Source: Gammaproteobacteria bacterium
Lineage (GTDB): Bacteria; Pseudomonadota; Gammaproteobacteria; Pseudomonadales; Azotimanducaceae
Direction: 5' to 3'
Length of the DNA: 6,447 nucleotides
Assembly (NCBI GenBank): GCA_028821035.1
Contig: JAPPHP010000225.1
Span: 1 to 6,447, forward strand
Below are positions 1 to 6,215 of the stretch, piece by piece. The position numbers were made by a program, and so were the translations under genes. The notes below the pieces were generated by a model, which was not told where the DNA came from, did not search any database, and worked only from the letters and a program-made list of their open reading frames with translations. How positions within the stretch are numbered: the first letter of the stretch is position 1; each line of letters begins with the position of its first letter.

Positions 1-85
1 GGTGCAGCATCAGGAACGTCAGGAACGAGACGATCAGCAGCAGGGGCGCGAGCCCGACGATGCGCGCCGCGAGGAGCTTCAGCAT
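1..85 (-). CDS. DppB/OppB-type ABC transporter permease, N-terminal fragment
   Basis: The minus strand opens with an ATG at 85 and reads 28 codons before the window edge, so only the N-terminus is present. The peptide begins MLKLLAARIVGLAP and continues as a run of Leu, Ile, Val and Phe ending FLMLH. This is the usual first membrane helix of DppB/OppB-like permeases: a short basic n-region with K and R, a helix with a Pro near its start, then a [FL]-x-x-x-H end. In that family the protein is an inner-membrane channel subunit paired with a DppC-like partner. The gene lies 40 bp after the SBP1 stop on the same strand, the classical order of a peptide-type ABC operon. No strong ribosome binding site precedes the ATG; only a GAG abuts it. 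The family call rests on few residues plus context. Confidence 0.75.
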   Translation of the reverse strand, partial: MLKLLAARIVGLAPLLLIVSFLTFLMLH

Positions 86-125
86 CTCGAGGTCGCTTCA
101 GGAGACGTATGGATGTGCCGCGCGT

Positions 126-1715
126 TCACGAGTCGGGCAGCCGCCCGACGCCGGCGAATACCGGGGCGCCGGACTTGATCCGTATCTCGCGCAGCATGGG
201 GTCTATGTAACGCCCGACCCGAACGCCGGCGAGCTTGTCCGCGTCGTAGATGACGAGGTCGTCGATCTGGAGATACACCAGCGTGAGGACTTCCTTCACG
301 ACCACGTTGAAGTACTCGCGGTAGTTCCGCGCCCGCAGGTCATCGTCCAGGCTGCGGATGGCTTCACCCGCCAGCCGTTCGAGCCGCGGGTCCTCGTAGC
401 CGAAGGGGTTGAACCCGGCCGTGACGGACCAGATGGCCGGGTGGCGGCTGTCCGGATCGAAGTTCGGGTAGCCGATGGTGTTCACCGGGAAGTCGCGTGT
501 TCGGGCGAGCGCCGCCACGCTTCCGGGCTCGATGAGCTTGATGCGCATGTCGATGCCGACGCGCCGCAGGTACGCCTGCACGGCCTCGTACTGGGGAACG
601 CTGTCGGCCGTCACCGGCACCGTGAACGAGAAGGTGTCGATCCCGGCCTCGTCGAGCAGCGCGCGGGCGCGATCCGGATCGTAGGAGAAGAACGACTCGA
701 GCTCCGGGTCGTGTCCGAGATTGACCCGGTGCATGGGCTGGGACGTGGGGCGGGCGTATCCGAAGTAGACGGCGTCGGCGATCGCCTGGCGGTCCACGGC
801 GAAGCCGAGGGCCTGCCGCACCCGCCGGTCGCCCATCTCCGGGACCAGGTCGCCGGCCCGGTCCAGGATCGTCAACCCGAACCACCGGTTGGCGCGGGAG
901 GTGACGCCGAACCCCTGGTCGCGCGCCGGCTCGGCCTCGGTCGGTCCGACGATGGCCAGGTCGATCTGTCCCGAGATGAGCGCGTTCAGGCGGGCCCGCC
1001 GGTCGGGGAGTTCGTGGACGTCGATCGCGGGCACGTCGTGGTAGGTCGGGTCGAAGTGGTCCGGCTTCGGCACGAAGCGCAGGACTTCCCCGAGGGTCGA
1101 GCGCGCGCGGTCGTACAGCCAGGGACCGGTGCCCACCGGGTTCAGGTCGAGGTCCGGGTTGTCGAAGGCCGCCGGGCTCACCATCATCCCGGGCGACAGC
1201 CCGAGGTTGTACAGCAGCGTCGGGTCCGGAAAGTGCAGGTGCAGCCGGAGTTCGTAGTCGTCGAGCACTTCGGCCGCGTACATCGAGGCGACCGTGTTGA
1301 TGCGCGGGCCCTTCAGTTCCATCAGGCGGTCGATGTTGGCCTTTGCCGCATGCGCGTCGAACGGCTCGCCGTCGATGAAGCGGACGCCCCGGCGCAGCGT
1401 GAGGTCGATGGTGTTGTCGTCCGGCCATTTCCAGGACGTGGCGAGGCTGGGATGCGGCTCGAAGGGGCTCGCCAGATTGAGGGCCGTCAGACCGTCGTAC
1501 ACCAGCGTGAGGTAGGTGGAGAACTGCGGCCCGGTATCGGCGAGGTGGGGGTCGAAGGTCACCATCGGGTTCGAAGTCCCGAAGCGCACGGTCTGCGCAG
1601 TCGTGACGACGGGCAGCCCGGCGCTGGCCACCTCTTCGTGGCCACCCGAGCAGGCCGGGAGCCAGAGGCAGGCGACGAGCCCCACCCATGCGGCGCGGGG
1701 AACCGTGTTCGGCAC
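126..1715 (-). CDS. Extracytoplasmic solute-binding lipoprotein, family 5 (SBP1), peptide/nickel-type ABC transporter
   Basis: This 529-residue protein is the substrate-capture subunit of a Dpp/Opp-type ABC importer (SBP_bac_5 family). The N-terminus is a lipoprotein signal: a short n-region with Arg7, a hydrophobic stretch from Trp10 to Leu19, and the lipobox LPAC with the lipidated Cys at 22. Family hallmarks follow in order: TFDPHLADTG (about 53-62), VYDGLTALN (72-80), the VRFIDGEPFDAHAAKAN stretch (111-127), PVGTGPW (193-199), RVRQALGFAVDR (298-309) and AYLRRVGIDMRIK (381-393). The start is a GTG; in-frame reading upstream reaches a TGA at about 1739 with no other plausible start, and the resulting signal peptide is well formed. 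The gene begins 13 bp after the sulfatase stop and is followed after 40 bp by a permease, so the three are probably cotranscribed. Full length is normal for the family. The ligand is unknown: family members bind peptides, opines, nickel chelates and sugars. It is closely paralogous to SBP2 in this window. Confidence 0.93.
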   Translation of the reverse strand: MPNTVPRAAWVGLVACLWLPACSGGHEEVASAGLPVVTTAQTVRFGTSNPMVTFDPHLADTGPQFSTYLTLVYDGLTALNLASPFEPHPSLATSWKWPDDNTIDLTLRRGVRFIDGEPFDAHAAKANIDRLMELKGPRINTVASMYAAEVLDDYELRLHLHFPDPTLLYNLGLSPGMMVSPAAFDNPDLDLNPVGTGPWLYDRARSTLGEVLRFVPKPDHFDPTYHDVPAIDVHELPDRRARLNALISGQIDLAIVGPTEAEPARDQGFGVTSRANRWFGLTILDRAGDLVPEMGDRRVRQALGFAVDRQAIADAVYFGYARPTSQPMHRVNLGHDPELESFFSYDPDRARALLDEAGIDTFSFTVPVTADSVPQYEAVQAYLRRVGIDMRIKLIEPGSVAALARTRDFPVNTIGYPNFDPDSRHPAIWSVTAGFNPFGYEDPRLERLAGEAIRSLDDDLRARNYREYFNVVVKEVLTLVYLQIDDLVIYDADKLAGVRVGRYIDPMLREIRIKSGAPVFAGVGRLPDS

Positions 1716-1728
1716 CGCGAGGTACTCG

Positions 1729-3276
1729 CTAGAAAATCAACTGTACCGTTTCGCCGTCGGCCTCGATCAGCGTCGACCGCACGGCGGGCAGGATCGCCGG
1801 GTCCGCGGGCAGTGTCGCGACCCATTGGGCATGGCTCGAGGAGAGGCGCTCGACCACGTCGGGATGTTCGGGGGCGAGGTTGACGGTCTCGCCGGGGTCC
1901 GCGCCGAGGTCGTACAGCATCGTGACGTGACCGAGAGGCGCGTCGGTCGGCCAGCCCGTCTCGGGGGGCGTGAGGCGGCCCGTCTCGTCGAGGTCGTCGG
2001 TCGTGAACTCCGTCCGGCGGTAACGGATGAGCTTCCAGCGCTCGTCCCGGATCGCCATATTGGGGCCGGAGCGCCAGTAGAGGTGCTCGTGAGGCCGGCC
2101 CTCGGCGTCGCCGCGCAGGTAAGGCAGCAGGTCGACGCTGTCCTCCGTCGTGACCGCGTTCCCGGCGGCGCCGGTGAACGTCGCGAGCAGGTCGAGCGAG
2201 ATCACGGGTTCGCCGTACACGTGCCCGGCGGGCAGCCCGTCCGGCCAGCTCAGGATGAAGGGAATCCGGATGCCGCCCTCCTGGTGGTAGCGCTTGAAGC
2301 CCGCGTGCGGGGCGTTCGAGCACGCGTGGCCGATGTAACCGGCACAGCCGTTGTCCGAAAGGAAGGCGATGAGGGTGTTCTCGTACTGGCCGATCTCGCG
2401 GAGTTTCGCGACGACGCGCCCAACGCTCTCGTCGAGGGACCCGACCATCGCCGCATAGACGCGGGTCCTGGGGTCCTCGATGTGCCGGTAGGGCTCAAGG
2501 TAACGCGCCGTGGCCTGGAGCGGGGTATGCGGGGTGGTGTGGCTCAGAAAGAGGAAGAACGGTTCGTCCCGGTGCCGGTCGATGAACCCCACCGCCTCGT
2601 CGGTGAACACGTCCGTCAGGTACTCCGCCACCTCCACCGTCTCGAAGCCGCGGTAGACGGCGACGCGTTCGGGTCGTTCCGTCAGAGGGGGCCCGACGGT
2701 CTCCACGCCCGGCGTGCGCGAATCGATGAAGATGCTTCCCCCGGCGAGCACGCCGAAGTACTCGTCGAAACCGCGGCTCATGGGGTGATGCTCGCGCTCG
2801 TAGCCGAGGTGCCACTTGCCGACCATGCCGGTCGCATAGCCGAGGTCGGCCAGCGCGTCGGCGAAGGTCCGCTCGGCGGCACTCATGCCGTTGTCCACGT
2901 CGCGGCCGGCCGGGTTGAACTCCCAGCCGTGGCGCGCCTGGTAACGTCCGGTCAGCATCCCGGCCCGCGACGGGCTGCACACCGGGTGCGAGACATAGCC
3001 CTCGGTGGCGCGTACGCCGGCGACAGCAAGGGAGTCGATGTTGGGTGTGGAGATGACTTCTCCGCCGTAGACGCCGACGTCCCCGATCCCGAGGTCGTCG
3101 GCGAAGACGAGGACGATGTTCGGTGGTCGGTCCCCGGAGGCCGCGGCCTCGGGCGCGGCCGGCGCTTCCGGCGGGGCGGCCGGAGGCTCCGCGCAGGCTG
3201 CGAGCAGGAGCGCGACTCCGGAGATGGCGGGCAGCCAAGCTCGCCCGGAACGGGGACGGACACTGGGCGCGGGCAT
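1729..3276 (-). CDS. Type I sulfatase, formylglycine-dependent, lipoprotein
   Basis: This is a sulfate ester hydrolase of the arylsulfatase (alkaline phosphatase-like) superfamily. With the ATG at 3276 it has 515 residues. A lipoprotein signal ends in LAAC with Cys28, followed by a flexible Pro/Ala/Glu linker to about residue 48. The catalytic set is complete by family comparison: metal-binding Asp60-Asp61 (FADDLG), the C-S-P-S-R motif with Cys100 as the formylglycine precursor and Arg104, KWHLG (Lys154, His156), SHTTPHTPL (His250), LSDNG (Asp308, Asn309) and GFKRYHQEGG (Lys328). The C-terminal subdomain has the usual WKLIRY and LYDLGADPGETVNLA segments. A GTG at 3306 would add ten residues; the ATG is preferred because it gives a compact n-region (MPAPSVRPRSGRAW) before the hydrophobic helix, and GGGG lies about 10 nt upstream. 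The protein needs a formylglycine-generating enzyme encoded elsewhere. The gene is 13 bp before SBP1, suggesting that the desulfated product or its parent is imported. Substrate class (carbohydrate, steroid, phenol) cannot be assigned. Confidence 0.94.
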   Translation of the reverse strand: MPAPSVRPRSGRAWLPAISGVALLLAACAEPPAAPPEAPAAPEAAASGDRPPNIVLVFADDLGIGDVGVYGGEVISTPNIDSLAVAGVRATEGYVSHPVCSPSRAGMLTGRYQARHGWEFNPAGRDVDNGMSAAERTFADALADLGYATGMVGKWHLGYEREHHPMSRGFDEYFGVLAGGSIFIDSRTPGVETVGPPLTERPERVAVYRGFETVEVAEYLTDVFTDEAVGFIDRHRDEPFFLFLSHTTPHTPLQATARYLEPYRHIEDPRTRVYAAMVGSLDESVGRVVAKLREIGQYENTLIAFLSDNGCAGYIGHACSNAPHAGFKRYHQEGGIRIPFILSWPDGLPAGHVYGEPVISLDLLATFTGAAGNAVTTEDSVDLLPYLRGDAEGRPHEHLYWRSGPNMAIRDERWKLIRYRRTEFTTDDLDETGRLTPPETGWPTDAPLGHVTMLYDLGADPGETVNLAPEHPDVVERLSSSHAQWVATLPADPAILPAVRSTLIEADGETVQLIF

Positions 3277-3349
3277 GGCTTGAAAACCCCAGGGACTGGA
3301 TGGCACTCAAGCGTATCATGCGGCCTTTTCGGGGCGAGCGAGTAGCGCC
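3277..3349. promoter_or_regulatory. Divergent intergenic region between the sulfatase and the NTF2-like gene
   Basis: These 73 bp separate two divergently oriented starts, so promoters for both directions are expected here or overlapping the gene ends. I see no convincing sigma70 -35/-10 pair in either direction. A TTGAAA at about 3280 has no matching -10, and a TATCAT at about 3314 has no matching -35. No clear inverted-repeat operator is visible. The assignment rests on gene orientation alone. Confidence 0.35.
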
Positions 3350-3781
3350 ATGACGGAGATCCACGACCACGCGGACGACCACAGCGACGACATCGTGGCC
3401 GCCCCCGGTCCCGAGCGGGAAGCGCTGGCGGCGCTGAACGGCTACATGGCCGCGTGGAACCGCCGCGACATCGACGGCATGGATGCGGCCTTCCACTTCC
3501 CGCACGTGCGCATCGCGAGCGGGCGGATCATCCACCTGGAGTCGCCGGCCGCCCGCGTCCCGGACTTCTTCGAGAAGTTTGTCGCCGCCACCGGCTGGCA
3601 CCACAGCCTCTGGGACTACCGCCGCGCCGTCCAGAGCACGGACGACAAGGTGCATTTCGCGGTGCAGTTCAGCCGTTACCGGGCGGACGGCAGCGTGATC
3701 GGCTCCTACCCGTCGATGTGGATCGTCGCGAAGATCGATGGGCGGTGGGGCGTGCAGGCGCGGTCGAGCTTCGCTCCGTAA
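3350..3781 (+). CDS. Small NTF2/SnoaL-like fold protein
   Basis: This 143-residue protein has no signal peptide and is probably cytoplasmic. After an acidic, His-rich leader (HDHADDHSDD, residues 5-14) it shows the usual pattern of the NTF2-like/SnoaL superfamily. There is an N-terminal helix (ALAALNGYMAAWNRRDIDGM, about 25-44), then a short FHFPHVRIASG strand region, a middle helix (VPDFFEKFVAATGWHH), and an antiparallel C-terminal sheet (VHFAVQFSRYRADGSVIG, then MWIVAKIDGRWGVQARSSF). Proteins of this cone-shaped fold are either small enzymes (isomerases, cyclases, dehydratases) or ligand-binding partners; the sequence does not say which. The start is the only reasonable ATG, but it lacks a clear Shine-Dalgarno site. 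It is the only plus-strand gene here, divergent from the sulfatase and convergent with SBP2, with 9 bp between their stops, so it is transcribed separately. Fold assignment is reasonably supported; function is unknown. Confidence 0.85.
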   Translation: MTEIHDHADDHSDDIVAAPGPEREALAALNGYMAAWNRRDIDGMDAAFHFPHVRIASGRIIHLESPAARVPDFFEKFVAATGWHHSLWDYRRAVQSTDDKVHFAVQFSRYRADGSVIGSYPSMWIVAKIDGRWGVQARSSFAP

Positions 3782-3790
3782 CCTTTGCCA

Positions 3791-5362
3791 TCAGGCGCCC
3801 GCGGGCGGAACAGGCGGCGTCTCCCGCAGCCGCACGTCCCGCAGCATGTACCGGTCCACCCGCACTCCGGTCAGCCTGTGCGGGTCGTACGCCACGATCT
3901 GGTCGACGTACACCAGGGGCAGCGAAAGCACCTGCTTGACGACGATGTTGAAGTACTCGCGGTAGTGGCGGGCGCGGAGGTCCTCGTCGAGGCTGCGCCG
4001 GGCGTCGCGACCGAGCCACTCGAGCCGCGGATCCTCGTAGCGGAACGGATTGAACCCGGCCGTGACCGACCAGATCGCCTGGTGGCGGCTGTCCGGGTCG
4101 AAGTTGGGATAGGCGATCGTGTTCATCGGGTACTCGCGCGTGCGGGCGAGGGCCTCGATGGTGCCTGGCTCGATGACCTTGATGCGCATGTCGACGTTCA
4201 CCTGGCGCAGGTAGGCCTGGACGGCTTCGTACAGGGCGGTGTTCTGCGGCAGCACGGGCACCGAGAAGGAGAAACCGTCGACCCCGGCCTCGGCGAGCAG
4301 GGCCCGTGCGCGGTCCGGGTCATGAGAGAAGAAGCTCTCGAGGGCGGGATCGTGGCCCAGCCCCGGCGCCATGGGCTGCAGCGCCGGCTGGGCGTAGCCG
4401 AGGAAGACGGTGTCGGCGATGGCCTGGCGGTCCACGGCGAATCCCAGTGCCTGCCGCACGCGGGGGTCGCCGAGTTCAGGCACCAGTTCGCCGGTCCGGT
4501 CGAGGATGGTCAGGCCGAGCCAGCCGCTCGAGTCCGCGGAGATGGCGAAGCCGCCGGCCTGCGCCGGCGCCGTCTCGGCGGGGCCCACCTCGGCGAGATC
4601 GATCTGCCCGGAAATCAGGGCGTTGAGCCGCGCCCGGTTGTTCACCAGGGGGCGGATGGCGATCCGCGGGGCGTCCCTGAACGCGGCGTCGTAGTACTCC
4701 GCGTTCGGCCGGAAACGGTGGACTTCGCCGATGGCGGAGTTCGCGCGGTCGTACTTCCAGGGTCCCGTCCCGACAGGGTCCAGGTCCAGGTCGGGATTGT
4801 CGAATGCCGCCGGGCTCACCATCATGCCCGGCGACATGCCGAGGTTGTAGAGCAGCGTGGGGTCGGGGAAGTGGAGGTGCAGGCGGAGCGTGAACTCGTC
4901 CACCGCTTCCGCGGTGTGCATCGAGGTCACCGTGTTGATGCGCGGGCCCTCGAGACGCAGCAACCGTTCGATGTTGGCCTTCGCCGCATGCGCGTCGAAA
5001 CGTTCCCCGTCGATGAACCGCACGTCGCGGCGCAACTGGAACTCCACCGTGGTCGGGTCGAGCCAGGTCCAGGAGGTGGCGAGGCCCGGGTACGGTTTCG
5101 AGAAGTCCGCCGTGTTGAGCCGGGTCAGGCCGTCATAGACGAGGACGAGGTACGTCTCGAAAGGCGCGCCAGTATCCGCGAGGTGCGGGTCGAAGGTGAC
5201 GAGCGGCGTCGCCGTTCCGAACCGGACAGTTCGATCTGTGGCCACCGCGGGGGGCTGCGTATCGTCCCCCGGCTTCGAGCATGCCGGCAGCGTGGGCGAG
5301 ACGAGTCCGCAAAGGGTCGCTGCGAGCACCAGGGCCGGCCGGTGACCTGGACATCGTTCCAT
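3791..5362 (-). CDS. Extracytoplasmic solute-binding lipoprotein, family 5 (SBP2), paralogue of SBP1
   Basis: This 523-residue protein is the second substrate-binding component of a Dpp/Opp-type importer. Its signal sequence (MERCPGHRPALVLAATLCGL) ends in the lipobox LPAC with Cys28. The mature part follows SBP1 almost without gaps: VRFGTATPLVTFDPHLADTG (46-65), VRFIDGERFDAHAAKAN (114-130), PVGTGPW (196-202), RVRQALGFAVDRQAIAD (301-317), and a C-terminal DPDSRHQAIWSVTAGFNPF (423-441). Differences concentrate in the signal peptide, in residues 215-240, around 266-280 (SADSSGW against SRANRWF in SBP1), and at the extreme C-terminus. It starts with ATG 34 bp after the stop of the CmcJ-like gene and is probably in that transcript. 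No permease follows: the next gene is the convergent NTF2-like gene. It may therefore borrow the permease that follows SBP1, or another set elsewhere. The ligand is unknown. Confidence 0.93.
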   Translation of the reverse strand: MERCPGHRPALVLAATLCGLVSPTLPACSKPGDDTQPPAVATDRTVRFGTATPLVTFDPHLADTGAPFETYLVLVYDGLTRLNTADFSKPYPGLATSWTWLDPTTVEFQLRRDVRFIDGERFDAHAAKANIERLLRLEGPRINTVTSMHTAEAVDEFTLRLHLHFPDPTLLYNLGMSPGMMVSPAAFDNPDLDLDPVGTGPWKYDRANSAIGEVHRFRPNAEYYDAAFRDAPRIAIRPLVNNRARLNALISGQIDLAEVGPAETAPAQAGGFAISADSSGWLGLTILDRTGELVPELGDPRVRQALGFAVDRQAIADTVFLGYAQPALQPMAPGLGHDPALESFFSHDPDRARALLAEAGVDGFSFSVPVLPQNTALYEAVQAYLRQVNVDMRIKVIEPGTIEALARTREYPMNTIAYPNFDPDSRHQAIWSVTAGFNPFRYEDPRLEWLGRDARRSLDEDLRARHYREYFNIVVKQVLSLPLVYVDQIVAYDPHRLTGVRVDRYMLRDVRLRETPPVPPAGA

Positions 5363-5396
5363 GCGCGTGGCTACGGGGCGGGCGCCCGATGCCGGC

Positions 5397-6215
5397 TCAG
5401 GCGTCGAAGAACGCCAGCGAGCGCGCCTCTATGCTCTCGCGCGGCGCGGCGTCGTCGCGGCTCGTCGGCTCGTCGAAGGCCGAGTGCGCGGTGAACCGGG
5501 TGCGGCCGTCCTGCATGGAGTCGTAGCACTTCAGCAGCAGGGCCTCGTCCACGCGCATCTCGGGGACGTAGAACCAGCGATGCTCCGGGCTGTGCAGGAA
5601 CGCGTAGATCTCGCCGGTGCGGTCACGGTAGATGAGGTCGAGCGGGACCAGGTCCCGCCCCGCGATGCTGTCGCCGCTGCAGACGGCGAGCGGCGTGCCC
5701 CGGACCGGACCCGAGATGGGCTTCCAGACGTTGATGACGGCGAAGCGCCGCGTCAGCAGGTCCTCCGCCTCGTCGGGCACGAGGTCGCGGACGCGCTGCG
5801 GACCGGAGTCGTGCGTGTAGTCGTTGTGGACGAACCGGACCGGGGGATGCACGTCCGCCGAGTGTCGTTCCGCGTTGTCGGAGCGGACGTTGTGGTCGAA
5901 CACCAGCACGCGGCTGGCGCCGGTGGCCGTCTTCACCAGGCGCTCCACCTCGGGGTAGTAGACGGAGCGAACCTCTTCGCCATCGTTGAAGTCCCGCACG
6001 CGCGACTCGTGGCCCACGAGGCGGACTCCCTCGCGGTCCAGCGACAGGGTGTCGGCGACGGCGCGCGCGTCGCCGACCGGCATGGTCCGCACCGCATCTC
6101 CCGGGGTACGTTCCGCGCGTTCCTCCGTTTTCCCCTCGTGCAGGAAAACCCCCGGCTTGCGGGACGGTTCCTCGACGTAATGGAACTCGGCCTCGACAAG
6201 TCGCGCGGCGTTCAT
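5397..6215 (-). CDS. CmcJ/NvfI-family oxidoreductase, probable Fe(II)/2-oxoglutarate-dependent
   Basis: This 272-residue cytoplasmic protein (no signal peptide) resembles the family of cephamycin 7-alpha-methoxylation protein CmcJ, fungal NvfI and gibberellin GA4 desaturase-like proteins. Recognisable blocks in order are VLVFDHNVRS (103-112), VRFVHNDYT (126-134), FAVINVWKPISGPVRGTPLA (158-177), HSPEHRWFYVPEM (208-220), LLLKCYDS (226-233), TAHSAFDEPT (242-251) and RESIEARSLAFF (259-270). Probable iron ligands are His130 and Asp132 in H-N-D plus His244, with C-terminal arginines as candidates for 2-oxoglutarate binding; these roles are inferred from the family. Length is typical and both ends look intact. 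The ATG overlaps the stop of the upstream ABM-like gene as ATGA, which indicates translational coupling, and SBP2 follows 34 bp downstream. In bacteria many members are of unknown substrate. Hydroxylation, desaturation or oxidative demethylation of an imported small molecule is possible, but not shown by the sequence. Confidence 0.88.
   Translation of the reverse strand: MNAARLVEAEFHYVEEPSRKPGVFLHEGKTEERAERTPGDAVRTMPVGDARAVADTLSLDREGVRLVGHESRVRDFNDGEEVRSVYYPEVERLVKTATGASRVLVFDHNVRSDNAERHSADVHPPVRFVHNDYTHDSGPQRVRDLVPDEAEDLLTRRFAVINVWKPISGPVRGTPLAVCSGDSIAGRDLVPLDLIYRDRTGEIYAFLHSPEHRWFYVPEMRVDEALLLKCYDSMQDGRTRFTAHSAFDEPTSRDDAAPRESIEARSLAFFDA

Noticed and set aside
60..1883. Very long open frame of 607 codons on the plus strand opposite SBP1
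   Set aside because: Its translation is rich in Arg, Val, Gly and His with no domain pattern. It is explained by high GC content and strong codon bias of the minus-strand SBP1 gene, which has clear family motifs.
3277..3306. GTG at 3306 as the start of the sulfatase
   Set aside because: It adds ten residues before a well-formed lipoprotein signal and has no ribosome binding site; the ATG at 3276 fits better. The possibility is not excluded.
1516..3345. 609-codon open frame on the plus strand opposite the sulfatase
   Set aside because: Antisense shadow: the minus strand encodes a sulfatase with all active-site residues intact, and the plus-strand product has low-complexity composition.
2495..3655. 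386-codon minus-strand frame crossing the sulfatase 5' end and the NTF2-like gene
   Set aside because: It overlaps two better supported genes in other frames and its product is Arg-rich without domain features.
3796..3807. Perfect 12-bp GC palindrome near the convergent stops, considered as a terminator
   Set aside because: It has no loop, no T-tract on either side, and lies inside the last codons of SBP2, so chance in GC-rich DNA is the simpler explanation.
126..5362. Recent duplication or gene conversion between the two SBP genes
   Set aside because: The nucleotide sequences differ at many third codon positions even in the best conserved blocks, and signal peptides and C-termini differ, so the duplication appears old.
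3785..5494. 569-codon open frame on the plus strand opposite SBP2, resembling the one opposite SBP1
   Set aside because: The resemblance between the two antisense products follows directly from the paralogy of the sense genes; it is not independent evidence of coding.
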